NCBI GenBank assembly: GCA_965153455.1
Contig: OZ234493.1
Span: 6,562,213 to 6,626,212 of the forward strand
Source: Sphagnum compactum
Lineage: Eukaryota > Bryophyta > Sphagnopsida > Sphagnales
Length of the DNA: 64,000 nt
Direction: 5' to 3'
Positions 1-11,705 of the stretch are shown here, one piece after another; positions within the stretch are counted from its first letter, which is position 1, and each line of letters opens with the position of its first letter. Position numbers and translations under genes: made by a program. Below the pieces are notes generated by a model. That model made no database searches and was not told the DNA's origin. It saw nothing but the letters and a program-made list of their open reading frames with translations.

Positions 1-745
1 GAAAATTTGAAAATATGAAAAAAGATGTAAAACATAAGTTTGATATTATTCTTTTACATTGTAGTTAGCTAGTATTTAAATTTGACAAAATACCAACATA
101 GATTTTAAAATCAATACTCTAAAAAATACAACAAATAAATACCATGATCTAACAAAAATGGTCTATTTATTGAACGTTTGGCATGTGTGTAAATGAATTT
201 CTTGATATGGGAGGCTCAAATTTTTCATTGGTTTGATGATTATTGTGTCCATGGGTGAAAACATGGTAAAGTAGACTAAAAAAATAGTTATTTCCAAAGT
301 AGTTAAAAAATGGTCTAGTTTTTGACAATAGTAGAAGAAAGTAGATTGAAAATAATTTAAAATAACATAATAAAAGCATGGTGCCTTTTTTTGAGTTTAT
401 AATGAGGTGATTACAACATTTGAAAAACTTTGGCACAATAAAAATAGATAACAAGTATGTTAAAAAATGACTAGATAAATTGAATTTCAAACCTACTTTT
501 CCATTGAAAATTTGATGTATTCTATTATAATATTTCAATTTTAAGAATTTACAAGTACATTTTAGGGCTACATTGTGTTGAAAATGGAGAATATTCAATA
601 ATTCATCTACTTTCACCTACTTGTATAAGTTTGGATAAATAAAAAAAGTAAAAAAAGTGACAATTATTTTTTAAAATATACTTGAATGCATATTAGATAT
701 CTGATTAATCAACATCATTGTGATAAAATTAAAGATTATCCTCAT
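1..745. other. AT-rich sequence, no supported gene
   Basis: The longest open frame here (167-616, minus strand) is a low-complexity Phe/Leu/Tyr/Asn-rich translation of AT-rich DNA. It has no recognisable domain. I see no repeat structure. Confidence 0.5.
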
Positions 746-750
746 GTTAT

Positions 751-845
751 GTACTAGTTAGAATCCTCCCTTCAACCCAAAGGTTCAAGGTTTAATCATT
801 TTCCCAATTTTTTTTTCCGACAAACAAAATGAATGAAAAAAATCC
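751..845 (+). repeat. Left terminal inverted repeat, foldback A
   Basis: Pairs with 2098-2192. Shared blocks in order are TTAGAATCC, CCCAAAGGT, GGTTCAA/GGTTTAA-type sequence, and a T-rich stretch followed by AAACAAAATGAATGAAAAAA. Confidence 0.75.
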
Positions 846-1091
846 ATAGAACATTTGAATATTTTTTAAAATTAGTTGCCTTTAGGAAGTAACTTCTCCA
901 AACAAAAGAAAACTAAATGTCAGTCCCAAACAAATTCCCCTTGCAATAAGAAAAGTTCCTTGGTGAAAAATACAACTTCTCCGAGGAATAATGAATTTTC
1001 CTTGGGGAAGGGCCCAAGTTCCCCAGGGAGAGGGCACCTTCCTTGGGGAATAATGTACTTTCCCCAGGAAAGGCTTAAGTTCCTTGGGGAA

Positions 1092-1240
1092 ACATATGTT
1101 TCGAATTTTCTTACAATCGTAGTCAGTTCATTTTTTTAACATATAGTCTTGCAACTTATCATTGGAAATGATTAGAGGAGAATTACAACTTTGTAATTGA
1201 AAGCACTTTAATTAGAACTCATATGCAAAAGTTATGATCA
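1092..1240 (+). repeat. Foldback A internal module, copy 1
   Basis: Starts ACATATGTTT and ends GCAAAAGTTATGATCA. It shares CTTATCATTGGAAA, TACAACTTTGTA and AAGCACTT blocks with the copies at 1434-1583 (direct) and 1742-1893 (inverted). Confidence 0.75.
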
Positions 1241-1433
1241 AATAAAATTTCAAACACATTTGTTCCCCAGGGCAACTTAAGCTCTTACTCCTCAGGGGAT
1301 ATGATTGTTTCTGAGGGAAAAAAACGTTTAAATTTCTCCCTAGGGCAATTTAAACTCCTTGTCCTCGGGGACATGATTGTTCCCGAAGGAACAATGAACT
1401 TCCCCCGGGGAAAGGCCCAAGTTCCCCAAGGAA

Positions 1434-1583
1434 ACATATGTTCTGAATCTTTTAGCAATCACAGCCATCTCATACTTGTCTTTATATAGGCTTGTGACCT
1501 ATCATTGGAAAGGTTTTAATGAGCGGTACAACTTTGTAGTTGGAAGCACTTCAATCAAAACTCAAATGCAAAAGTTATGATCA
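1434..1583 (+). repeat. Foldback A internal module, copy 2
   Basis: Direct copy of 1092-1240. It shares ACATATGTT, CCTATCATTGGAAAGG, ACAACTTTGTAGTTGGAAGC and GCAAAAGTTATGATCA. Confidence 0.75.
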
Positions 1584-1741
1584 CACAATGTTTGGGATGT
1601 AGTTGTTCCCTAGGGGAATTATTCCCTTGGGCACACATGGTTGGCTCTTGGGGGAGCAATTCCCAGGGGGAACAACCTAAACCACGTTCCCTTGGAGAGC
1701 AACCATGTTCCCTCGGGGAGCAAATGTGTTTGAAACTTTGT

Positions 1742-1893
1742 TTAATCATAATTTTTGCACATGATGTCTAATTAAATTTTTTTTCAACTATAAAGTTGTA
1801 TCTCTCCTCAAAACCTTTCCAATGATAGGTCGCAAGCCTATATAAAGATAAATATGAGATGATTATGATTGTTAAAAGATTTTGAACATATGT
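1742..1893 (-). repeat. Foldback A internal module, copy 3 (inverted)
   Basis: On the minus strand it reads with the same order of blocks as the other two copies, including CCTATCATTGGAAAGG and ACATATGTTC near its start. Confidence 0.7.
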
Positions 1894-2097
1894 TTCCCTA
1901 GGGTATTTGGGCGTTTCCCTGGGGGAAGTTCATTATTCCCTATGGAAGTTGGCTTTTCCCCTGGGAACAATCATGTTTCAGAGAGAAAAAGCTTAAGTTG
2001 CCCTGGAATAATCATGTTTCGGGGAGAAGGAATTTTTTCTCCCTTGAAAACATGGTTGCTCTTCAGGACAACTTAAACCCCTTTTAACCTCGAGAAT

Positions 2098-2192
2098 TTG
2101 TTTTCATCCATTTTGTTCATGGATGAAAAAAATAATTCAGGAAAAGGTTTGAACCTAGGACCTTTGGGCTATAAGGGGGATTCTAACCACTA
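2098..2192 (-). repeat. Right terminal inverted repeat, foldback A
   Basis: Inverted counterpart of 751-845. On the minus strand it reads GGTTAGAATCC, CCCAAAGGTC, GGTTCAAACC and then a T-rich stretch and ACAAAATGGATGAAAA. Confidence 0.75.
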
Positions 2193-2199
2193 TATTAAT

Positions 2200-3000
2200 T
2201 TCTTTCCTTTGAAAATAATATTAAAAAATGGTATTTTAACCATCCCCCATTGTGCAGGTATAGTTCAAAAAATTTGAATTTTTTTTTTCCTGCCAGGCAC
2301 TATACTATATTATATTACAATTGTGTTGAGCTCAGTGCCGCATTTAACTCGTTGCACTTTTTAGTGCTTGCCATCCTTATTATGTTAAAAGTATCCCAAT
2401 TTAGCTTGTAATTACCCTTTAGTTATGTGTAATAGACTTTGTCTTAAACTAGACTAGTTCAAAATTCTTGGTGAAAGTGACTAGCATTGAAGGTTTAAAA
2501 ATTGAAGAACTTGTCTCAAGACCAAATTGGGGGTTCCATTTTTTAAAAAACCAAGATGAAAGGTTCCTTTGGAAATCAAGGTTCATTTTGAGTGAAACCC
2601 AAAGTTCTACTCTTGGGTTTTACTATCTTTGCACTTAAAATAATAAGTGGATAAGCAAGTGAGAGCTTTACTATTTGGAAAGCCCAACATCTTTGATTTA
2701 CAATTATGTTTTAACAATTTTCAATTATATGACGTTGCTCAAGTGGCAATCATCCATGAGTATGTTTAGCCAAATTTGGCAAGATTCAAAATATGAAAGT
2801 AAAAAATCTTAAGTGCCCATTCTTATTATAGGCAATTGTGACAATGCATGGTGATTATTTCAATTTAAAAAACATTGTAACCAAAAAAAGTTCAAAAGAA
2901 CAGGGAATGTTCGACAAAATATTCCAATTTCTATGCAAAATGCTGAGCACTCACTGATCTGTATCCTCAATGTTTTCTTAATTTCAATTTTATGATGTTT
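2200..3000. other. Intergenic, nothing recognised
   Basis: AT-rich DNA without a convincing ORF. A TAGCCAAATTTGGC half of a palindrome seen elsewhere (16475, 18286, 18547) occurs near 2768. Confidence 0.4.
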
Positions 3001-3762
3001 TAGGGTGGCGAAAAACTCACTGATCTGCGTTCTCAATGTACCCAAAATGTGTTTCCACTCTCTCAATGTCCTGCTTTATGTCCACCAGCTTTGAAAAGCC
3101 TTTGCCCCGGCCTGCCATTTGGATGTTCATTTACCCTTGTAGCTTGAGTGTCTTCTTGGAGCTCCTGAGTAAAAGAAATCATAAGCTATAGCTGCTCTAC
3201 ATCATTTCATGTCCAAAACTATTTCAAGATTTGTTGGACAATCTCTTAGGACCTAGAAACCCAGAAACTTAAAACCTAAAAATCCTAAACCTAGGATCCT
3301 ATGACTTGGACCCCTTACAAAGGCCCTTAAGACCCGACAAGTCTAGTTTGAAGGTAGGCCTGGGTTCACATAGACGCATCAATCCAGTTCTAAAGCTGAG
3401 TTCAAGTCCATCTAAACCTGCCAGATCCAGTTATAAGTCTAGGTCCATGTAGACCCGGACTCAGACCTGACCGAAAACCAGACCAACACTGGTAAATACA
3501 TTTTCAAATGTTTTTAGTGTAATTGGAGAGCCTGCTGTCACCAAAAAGAGAGGGTGCAAGATCAAACAACACCCTGACCTACTGTATGGGTCTAAGCAAC
3601 GTTGTAATTTCTGAGCTTCTGGGACAAAACACAACCACTGATCCTTTTCCTCATACTTCGTCTCTGAGTATTCCTGTATGCATTCTCTGATCAATAATCA
3701 GACACAGCTTCTACGCATACAAATCGGCAGAATAGAATTGCAGAAACCAACGCTCACATCTC

Positions 3763-3820
3763 GCATTCACAAAAATTGCCAGAGAGTACAAGCTTTCTGA
3801 CTCCAGAATACTCATCAAAG
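3763..3820 (+). repeat. 58-bp direct repeat, copy 1
   Basis: Begins GCATTCACAAA and contains AGAGAGTACAAGCTT and CTCAAAG/ATCAAAG ends. It matches 3943-4000 at a 180-bp offset. Confidence 0.7.
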
Positions 3821-3942
3821 TTCAGACTCCTATTGAGGTCTAGCCCTTCATATGTGCATCATCATCTGCTTGGCCAAGTTGCTGGCGCAGCGGAGAATTC
3901 TAACAACCAGCCAAGTCCTCTAAAAACAGAACTCTACACTTT

Positions 3943-4000
3943 GCATTCACAAAGATAACAAGAGAGTACAAGCTTCCTTACTCCAACATGTTCCTCAAAG
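3943..4000 (+). repeat. 58-bp direct repeat, copy 2
   Basis: Second copy, 180 bp after the first. Both share GCATTCACAAA, AGAGAGTACAAGCTT and ACTCCA in order. Confidence 0.7.
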
Positions 4001-4600
4001 ATCAAACAACTACTCAGTCAAAAATTGCTCTCCCCAAAAACAGACTTCTCAATCTATCTATCCATGCACCTCTATGTTCATCTGCCACCTTCCGCTCCCT
4101 CCTTCTACAGGATCGATCCTTGATCAGTCCTATACACACCAGATCATGGAGCTGGACACCCTCTAGTTACTAACGCATCGAAAAAAATCAGCCCCCAGCT
4201 ATCCCCAAGCTCCAGTGTTTTCTGTCTATATCCCCTCCCATCCGACGAGCTCTACTCTTCTTCTCCTCTCCTCCTTTCCCGCTTCCTCCTTCTACAGCAT
4301 CATCAGCCGCCGTCAATCCCTCCACTTTCGCTCATTAATGCAGCTCCTCTCCTCACCATCATTCGCGCCGCCTTCTTCCTGCACTCATATCACACACCCC
4401 CAAAGAGAGACCTCCCCATGCATTCCATGCACACCGTCACTAACCTCCTGTCCCAAAATTAATAAACCCCGCCGTCATTCATTAAGAAAGTTGACGGCAG
4501 GCTTAACCCCTTAAACCCTCAAAATGAAATCAGCATTCACATCGCAGAGATAATCAAAGACCAACTGTTCGGTCACTCCCTTTCCGGTCACACTGCTACT

Positions 4601-5977
4601 CAACATATTTTTTTCTCTGGGACGTTTCAAAAAGAATTGCCCATTCCAATATAGTTGCCAATACAACAGAGAAAATTAAAAAGAGAAATTAAAGCAAGGC
4701 TTTATGCGCAGTAAAACCTGGAGTTGAGGGCTTTACCCTACACATCAAGTTCTGGAGTTATAGGTTATGACCACAATCTTCTTGTTGTCATCATATGCTC
4801 ATAATGGTGACCAAAATCTTTGTTTAACATGAATTTTTAAAAAATTGTTGAATCTTCCATCCCAGACCTTGATGTAATAGAATGGTCTAGCCCTTTCCCA
4901 TTAATTTATGTGTGTTGCTAAGTTCGCCCCAAGGGGCTTGCATGCCACCAATTCCAACATAATGGGTAGGGGCTTGACCAATCAATAGTAGCACTTCACA
5001 TAACATTTCCTATACTAAGACCCACTTTAGACCAGTAGTCACAAGGGCCAATAAATCTTGGGGCCAATAATGGGAAATTTGAGCACTTCTTGACTCCTTG
5101 TTTGGTCTCAAATTATTAATTTTAAAAATTATTTGTTTGGGGACCAATGAGTTCATTTGTAAAGCCATTAAGGTCAAAAAATAGAGATCAAGGTTTCAAC
5201 TTTTCAAATGTTTTCATTTGATTTTGCTTGATATCACTCTTCTTCTCATCTTTGTTTCTTTTCTCATCCTAAACCTTCAAAGTTAAACCACCATGGATGA
5301 CCCTATACACAAGATTCTTGTACTTCTTGTGTTTTTTATGGCCATATCCCAAGTAGAAAAAATAAAAGCCCCCTCCATCATCCACAAACAAGCATAGAAG
5401 CTCCACAAGAGAGAAAAAAGAAATGAAAAAAAAAATAGAAGACATAGAGAGTTTGATTTAGGGTTTATTTTGATCTTACAATGTGGATTTCATCAAAATA
5501 ACAATATTATATTCCAGCAACATTGGTCCTAAGGGTTGTAAATTGGCCTCCCAAGCTGATAGGTATCCTTTTTCTGCTTTGGGGTCAAGTCAGGGCCATA
5601 AAGTGGTAGATTAAAAAAATGATTTTCTTTGTCAGCCTTGAACTCCTAGGGTAAAACCATTGGGGCTGATTTCAGTGATTGCAACAATGAGAAAACTTGA
5701 TTTGAGTTCAACCTTGGCCTAAGTGGGCCTAACTGATACTGGTTTGAACTTGCCATAAGGGGCACAGCCATTAGGCAAGATAAGGCACCTGTAAGTTGTT
5801 ACTTACTGCTGAGTCCGGACAAAATGAAAACTGATCAGATTTCAACCTAATTTCCATTTCAAATTTTACGATGATAAAATATTATGAATAGGTACATTGT
5901 AGATTACCATAGTACATGAACGGTTTTGGCATAATTAATTTTATTTATTTTGCCAAATTCTTGAAAAATTATTTAGT
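4601..5977. other. Intergenic, nothing recognised
   Basis: No open frame or repeat could be supported. The composition is ordinary AT-rich plant intergenic DNA. Confidence 0.4.
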
Positions 5978-7155
5978 ACTGTTGTCAAAAATTTAATTAT
6001 TATTGTAAAATTAAATTTCGAAGTATTCGACTGTTGGGTTTGAACTTCAGACAGTCTTGACCAGTGTTGTGCGTGTAATTGTCAATAGCTGTATATACAG
6101 CATGTAAATCCAGTGTAAGTGTAAATCATTTACACTTACAAGTCCAAATTTTGCACATTTACACTTATCCTGTTGCAGTGTATATATTTTCTTTTACACT
6201 TACATGGCCCTGTGTAAATGTTTTGGGCCGTGTAAGTGCAAATACTAAAATTATTTGTAAAGTCACCCTGACTTTGAGCCTCCTTTCACCCAAACCCTTT
6301 TTTTCAGGAGTATCCATAAAGTAAGGAAATTTTATTAAATCTGGGAATGAAATGCCCAAGGTTCAAGACTAATTATAGTAGCTTTACAAGTAGGAGCAGT
6401 GAAAACATATGCAGCAACAGTGGAGGTGCTAAAGAAAAAGGAAAGACACTGTGAAACTAAGTTCACCACAAAAACTAAGGTTGGGGGACCCTTGAATGTG
6501 AATGTTTTTTACTTTTTTGAATCTCAACCTATTTGTGATCAAACTCAGGGTTCTAGTGTTGTTTTCCTTACTTTGTAGATAATTTTATTATATATCTTTA
6601 ATGAAGAGACCTTCTTCCAAAGTCATATGAACCAGTTGTGGATTTTGATGGTTTTTTAATTTTTTTGCTATGGGCCATTTAGCTGGCTTAACTTCAAAAA
6701 CATTATGAAATCTCCCCACCTCAAGTAAAAATCACATTTTTTACATTGTGATATATTTGCATTGTTTTACATAGTCATGTAAAATCATATAAATATATAT
6801 ACTTTACATCTATATTGTTTTATCAAACTGCATAAAACAAATTTTAATTTTTTTACACTTACGCTGTTTTACATGGCATAAAATAAGTTGACATGATTTT
6901 ACACTTACACAAATGTAAATGAATATTATACACTTACACTTGCACAGAGTGTAAATAAATTTCATTATGGGATTTACACTTGCAAGGAGTGAAAGTCCCA
7001 AACCATTTACACGCACCACATTGGTCTAGAAACACTTAGACTGCCCCCACAAAGGCATGTTTATTATTTTTTATAAACATTATGTGCTGAAAACTTCAGG
7101 ATCAAAAACCAACTGTCGAAGTTAAGATTTGAGATTTAATTAATTATTCAACAGT
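5978..7155. mobile_element. Foldback element B, TTTACACTTAC-rich
   Basis: The termini are inverted repeats: the left begins ACTGTTG and has TTCGAAGTATTCGACTGTTG; the right, read on the minus strand, begins ACTGTTG and has ACTTCGACAGTTGG. Further in, CAGTCTTGACCAGTGTTGTG pairs with GTCTAGACCAATGTGGTG-like sequence, the right arm carrying about 40 bp extra. Both arms are then filled with the short motif TTTACACTTAC in both orientations. The middle (about 6250-6750) has no gene. Short open frames at 6079-6324 and 6810-7019 translate the motif array. Borders are approximate because no target-site duplication was found. Confidence 0.6.
6114..6140. repeat. 27-bp near-perfect palindrome
   Basis: Two 13-bp arms (TGTAAGTGTAAAT and its exact complement) flank a single C. 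It is the tightest example of the motif that fills foldback B. Confidence 0.9.
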
Positions 7156-8765
7156 TTGTTTGTTGCCGAATCCGTTCGGGTACTATGGTACTTGGTCATT
7201 TTGGTGAATTTGAGCCATCCACAGTCCGGCAGGTCTGGTGCCAGAGGGGTAGCGCGAGAAAAGGAATATCTCCAGTGTCAAGCCAGATCTGAGCCGTTCA
7301 TATTTTGTGTGATAAGGACTGTGTCACGTACGACGGCTTATGTCGAGATCTGTAATAAGGACGGATTATAAATTATAACGTCCACTCATCTCTAGAATCC
7401 ATACACCAGACGTCAAACAGGATAATAGTAATCTAATATTAAAAACAATATATTCACCTTATTACGCAGGGAAATCGCTGTGTAGCCAGTTAGAATCAAA
7501 TCTTGTCCGTCTGATAGACCACAGACTGACGCTTTAGGACAAGAGCCAGGTTATTAGGCTAGCTAGTAGGTACTAGTAAGTAGGCAGTAGCTACATATTA
7601 TTTCACAATTAGCTTAATTGAAAGTCATATGTGATATTTTTTATACAACTATTAACTATACCTAGGCTGCTGCAGGCAGTGTTTTTTGGCCACTTATCAA
7701 AGTTTTTCCTTTTATTAATTTTCCAAAAAATTGCCAGATTGTGACACTGTTTTAAGTCTTGTGGCAGTTTGTTCACTACTTTATTTCGAATTTGGACAGT
7801 TTTCTCTAAATGTTGTCAGCAATGAATGTCCTACTGATGTTAGGTTGAAAAAGAGCTGATAACAAAACACTTGTCACAAATCCGGGTTTATTTGCTCTGA
7901 AAAGGTTGAGATCAGGGTTTTTTTTCCTTTTTTTTTCCCCCATTTTATTGAAAATAATTTGTCTACTCCAGGGCTAGCAAATTAGCCTAATGGCAACATA
8001 GCTCAAGATTTTGCAGAAATTTAGGGCTTGTTATTGAATTTGGATATGTCAAAATGGTTATTTGAAAAATTCATCACATAGTTCAAGTGGTTACAATGCA
8101 AACATAAAAGGGAAAATTTGTAGGTTAAAAGTCATTTTTTACTAGAAGTGATGTGGTTAAACAAATCAAACTTGAGGACAAAAGAGGTTAAACAATGTCG
8201 ATGAAATGTATTTTTTTGGTCTTGACTAATATTTAAGATATCTAAACTCCAAAGCCACCTACAATGTGGCATACAAATTACAATTGGCAAATAAGTTATA
8301 ATAGATAAGACAATGGTTTAAATCAATGTTGGGCAAATATTCAATATCTTATCCAAGTCAAACATTAATAGCAACAAAGGAGTTTTTGAGTCTATCAAAT
8401 TGTGCATCTACAATTGCAATAGAAGCAACATTGTGATGTCCTTTGAAACAAAAAAACAAAATAGATGGAACATTGTGATATCTAAGGTGATATTTTCATT
8501 ATCAGATTTCAAGGTTATGAAATTTGAACATGTAATATTCACATTTTAATCAAATGTCACAAATTGTGAAATAGAATAAGATATCAATTCATTATCCAAA
8601 TTTGGTTATCAAGTCAGGTAGTTAGGTTTGAGTAAAGAAACACCAATTTGAAGGTTTTAGGCAACTACAACTCAAAACGTGGTTGCTTCAAACCCTATGC
8701 ATTGCACTATTAGTTTATAAAGGGCTCACACTAGGGCCCCATCTATTTTGTTTTTTATTTTTTTG
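7156..8765. other. Intergenic, nothing recognised
   Basis: The part from about 7160 to 7600 is less AT-rich and holds a 71-codon open frame (7156-7371) with no recognisable domain. The rest is AT-rich with no supportable feature. Confidence 0.4.
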
Positions 8766-8890
8766 CTTCCCTTCACATTATTGTTGCTACTTCCATTTGT
8801 GCTACTACTACTGCTTCCCTTCACATTGTTATTGTTACTTCCTTTCATGCTACTACTATTACTTCCCTTAACACTATTGTTACTATTGTT
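8766..8890 (+). repeat. 48-bp tandem repeat, about 2.6 copies
   Basis: Units begin CTTCCCTTCACATT or CTTCCCTTAACA at 8766, 8814 and 8862. Each ends in a run of CTACTACTA-type trinucleotides. The 62-codon frame across it is repeat-derived. Confidence 0.7.
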
Positions 8891-10249
8891 AAGATTTTAC
8901 TACTTTTAGACTACTACTATTGTTAAGCTTCATGTTTTAGGTATAAGTTGTTCTTTCATGCTATTGTTGTGCTTCCCTTCATGCATGTTATTAAAGCTTG
9001 TATTGCCCTCCCTTTTTCTTGCGCATTCTATGATGTAAATGTTTGCATTAGTTTTTTTAAAACATCCATACTTCACCCTAAACCTTAGACCAAGACATTT
9101 GTTTGCAAAACGTTTTGTTTGTTTGAGTTCTTTGCTCTTGGCCTTGTTGAACATCTTGTGAAAAATGAAAGGTTCTAGTAGGAATGAAAATAGATTAATC
9201 CAAGATGAAGGATGTGTGTTTTTGAATGAAGTTAAACATGAAGGTGAAGTATTGGAAGAAATTCAAGAAGATCCAAATTTACAAAGTAAAGAAAGCAAAG
9301 TTCTCAAAAAAAATTGAAAGAATTAAACAAAATTTCAAATTATTGCATTTTTAAAGGAAAAAATGGAGACTTCAAAGAAAGAATGCCTTATGTTGGTCAA
9401 AAAAATTTATGTGCATAAATAACACTTGATGCACCTCAAATCATGCGTTGTATGTGTGTTATTCCAATCATGTCATTTTAAAACCCAGGAATGAAATTTA
9501 AAAAGGGTTTAATAAAGGGTAAGACAAATGGAATAACATGTTTATATTGATGTAGACCATTCAAAAATTTTGAGAGAATTTGAAAAGAATAGATATTTAA
9601 TTAAATTTGGGCTTAAATGTTATTTTTGGACTTAATTCAACTTTTTTTATGGCCTAAAACCATTGAATTTTCAAACAAGTGACACAAAATTGTTATTCTT
9701 TCTTCATTTTGAAATGAATTATTTTGAAATTGGATGTTGATGAACAAAACTTGACCAAAATTACCAATGTCTTACAATATAATACTTCATCAAAGATATT
9801 GAAATGTTTAACAAAGTAATATAAATTTAAGAAAAATGATACTTAAGTCATCAAACTATAACATATGTAACATCTAGTGGCCACCAAATGCCTATATATA
9901 TATGATATTTCTTCAAAGATATTGAAAGATCTAACTAAAGTATTATCATTAAAATTTATTTTTTAATGATACTGTAATTTATTGATATTCACAACAAATA
10001 TTAATTTATTGAAAATCATCTATTAACTTAATAACAACATGAATTTCAACACAAAATATGAAAATAGTTGGTTATATTACCAAGAAATGTTATTAGAAAT
10101 ATACTAGTCAATATATTCCACAAACATAATAGATCTTTCAAAAAACCAATTATTTTAATCATCATAATGATATCAACACTTGATGTCTTTACACGTGGTT
10201 AACTTCATTCGCCACATCAATGTTTGCTCTAGCCTAACTAGCATGCAAA
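8891..10249. other. Intergenic, nothing recognised
   Basis: Strongly AT-rich in its second half. No ORF or repeat supported. Confidence 0.4.
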
Positions 10250-10461
10250 TCGCAAATCGTTATGATATTGTCCATGGTTGTATTTTTCTTAACAAGAAAT
10301 GAAAAAACAATATAATCAAGTCCACCCATTGCATTGGGTCTGCTAAGTTGCATTTCCACCTCCCTTGCCAACAATATCAATACAACACAACATCATTGCA
10401 TGTTCTTTACTTGAAGGGCACCCACCATTAAACATGCACAATTCAATAATGTCCATCATTC
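10250..10461 (-). pseudogene. hAT-like transposase relic 2, probable distal part
   Basis: On the minus strand a short coding-like stretch (frames with IDIVGKGGG and NLADPMQWVDLI) begins immediately beyond the CACTA-1 border. It looks like the continuation of the hAT-like pseudogene at 13417-14950, pushed away by the CACTA insertion. The match is weaker than for the proximal part, and several frame changes and stops are present. It could instead be unrelated AT-rich sequence. Confidence 0.35.
10459..10461 (+). other. CACTA-1 target-site duplication, left
   Basis: TTC immediately before the CACTA end, matching TTC at 13414-13416. Three base pairs is the expected length for CACTA elements. Confidence 0.75.
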
Positions 10462-10761
10462 CACTAATAGAAATCAACCAAAATGTAACCACTCCATTTA
10501 CGACCATGCGACTTGTAGTCGTTTGCAACTAGATTTGAGAATATTTGCAACTACAAGCCCAAATTTCAACTATTTTGGTCATTCTCACAACTATGATGCA
10601 ACTATTAAAATTTTCATCCTATTGGTTGGATTGATTTTACATTTATTTTCATCCATTAATAAGTTGATATGTCCCATTAGTCGCAATAATCACCAAATTA
10701 GTTGCATCCTAAAGGTATTCTACAGTGACATAAAGGTGTATTTTAATGTATGTACAAACAT

Positions 10762-10763
<2 letters not shown>

Positions 10764-10806
<43 letters not shown>
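10764..10806. repeat. (AT)n microsatellite
   Basis: About 21 uninterrupted AT dinucleotides. The 107-codon open frame over it (10523-10846) is not a gene. Confidence 0.95.
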
Positions 10807-10812
<6 letters not shown>

Positions 10813-10839
10813 TGTTCATATAAGAAATCTCAAACTTAA

Positions 10840-11705
10840 TATTTAAACATTGTATTTTTTATTCAAATCTGAAAATTGTTATTTTAATTGTTTAAAACAT
10901 TATTTGATATTTGAATTGTAAAGTAATATTTTTGAATCCAAAAATTAATATTTCAATTCAAAAAATAATTAATTGATTATAAAAATGGACATTTTTCATT
11001 TTGAATATTTTTATATGAATATGGAAATTTATATTTCCACTCTGAAAATTTTGCATTTAAAATTTAAATAATCATTTGATTTGAACCTGAAATTTCAATT
11101 CCAAATTATTATTTAAGATTCCCAAAATTAATACTTCCAATTTGAAAATTATTAAATGAGTCTAAAACTGGACATTTCAATGTTGAATATTGTTATTTGA
11201 ATCTAAAAATTGACATTTCAATTCTGGAAATTGTTATTGAAATTAAAAAAACTTATTTGATTTAAAAGTTGATATTTGAATGCGAAATTATTATTTGCAA
11301 ATCTAAAAATTATTATTTCAATTCAAATAACATTATTGAGTCTAAACATTGACATTTTGATTTTAAATATTTTTATTTGAACTTGAAATTTGATATTTGA
11401 ATTCTGAAGTTTTAAATTTAAATTTTAAGAAATTATTTGACTTGAAAGCTGAAATTTGAATTCCAAATTATTATTTTGGATTCTGGAAATTAATATTTAA
11501 ATTCAGAAAATTATGAATTGAGTCTTAAAATTGACCTTTTAATTTTGAATATTATTATTTGAATCTGAAAATTGACATTTCAGTTCTGAATTTTTTTTAT
11601 TTAACTTCCAAAAACTTATTTGATCTAAAAATTGATATTTGAATTCTGAATTACTATTTTGGAATCTTAAATTTATATTTTAATTCAAAAAATTAATGAG
11701 TGATT
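10840..11705 (+). repeat. Tandem array of about 180-bp units in CACTA-1
   Basis: Equivalent points recur at about 10975, 11158, 11338, 11520 and 11698, giving unit lengths of 183, 180, 182 and 178 bp. Each starts near GAGTCTAAAA (GATTATAAAA in the oldest) followed by TGGACATTT or TTGACATTTT. Units are divergent and are themselves made of a shorter motif of about 40 bp (TTATTTGAATCTGAAAATTG type). About 4.5 to 5 units are present. Confidence 0.75.

Larger units (their letters stand above)
751..2192. mobile_element. Foldback element A, palindrome-rich
   Basis: The two ends are long inverted repeats of about 95 bp. The left end begins around TAGTTAGAATCC and the right end reads as its complement, ending GGATTCTAACCAC. 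The interior holds about 20 imperfect copies of a TTCCCCAGGGGAA-like palindrome, spaced roughly 20-25 bp apart in three clusters. Between the clusters lies a module of about 150 bp, present twice in direct and once in inverted orientation. Short open frames inside (for example 876-1139) are translations of the palindrome array, not genes. No transposase is visible, so the element is non-autonomous. No clear target-site duplication was found, so the exact borders are approximate. Confidence 0.7.
3001..4600. other. GC-richer segment of unknown nature
   Basis: This stretch is less AT-rich and contains several short open frames on the plus strand (3776-3958, 3988-4173, 4215-4514). None has a recognisable domain; the last is Ser/Pro/Leu-rich, like a translated leader. 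It could be an LTR or leader remnant or a 5-prime gene region. A 58-bp direct repeat sits inside (3763 and 3943). Confidence 0.35.

Noticed and set aside
167-616. 149-codon open frame on the minus strand
   Set aside because: AT-rich, low-complexity translation with no domain; a stop-poor stretch by composition.
876-2076. Several 60-90 codon frames in the first 2 kb
   Set aside because: They are translations of the palindrome array of foldback A, with Pro/Gly/Ser periodicity.
10523-10846. 107-codon frame ending in an Ile-Tyr run
   Set aside because: The C-terminal part is translated AT microsatellite, inside a CACTA element.
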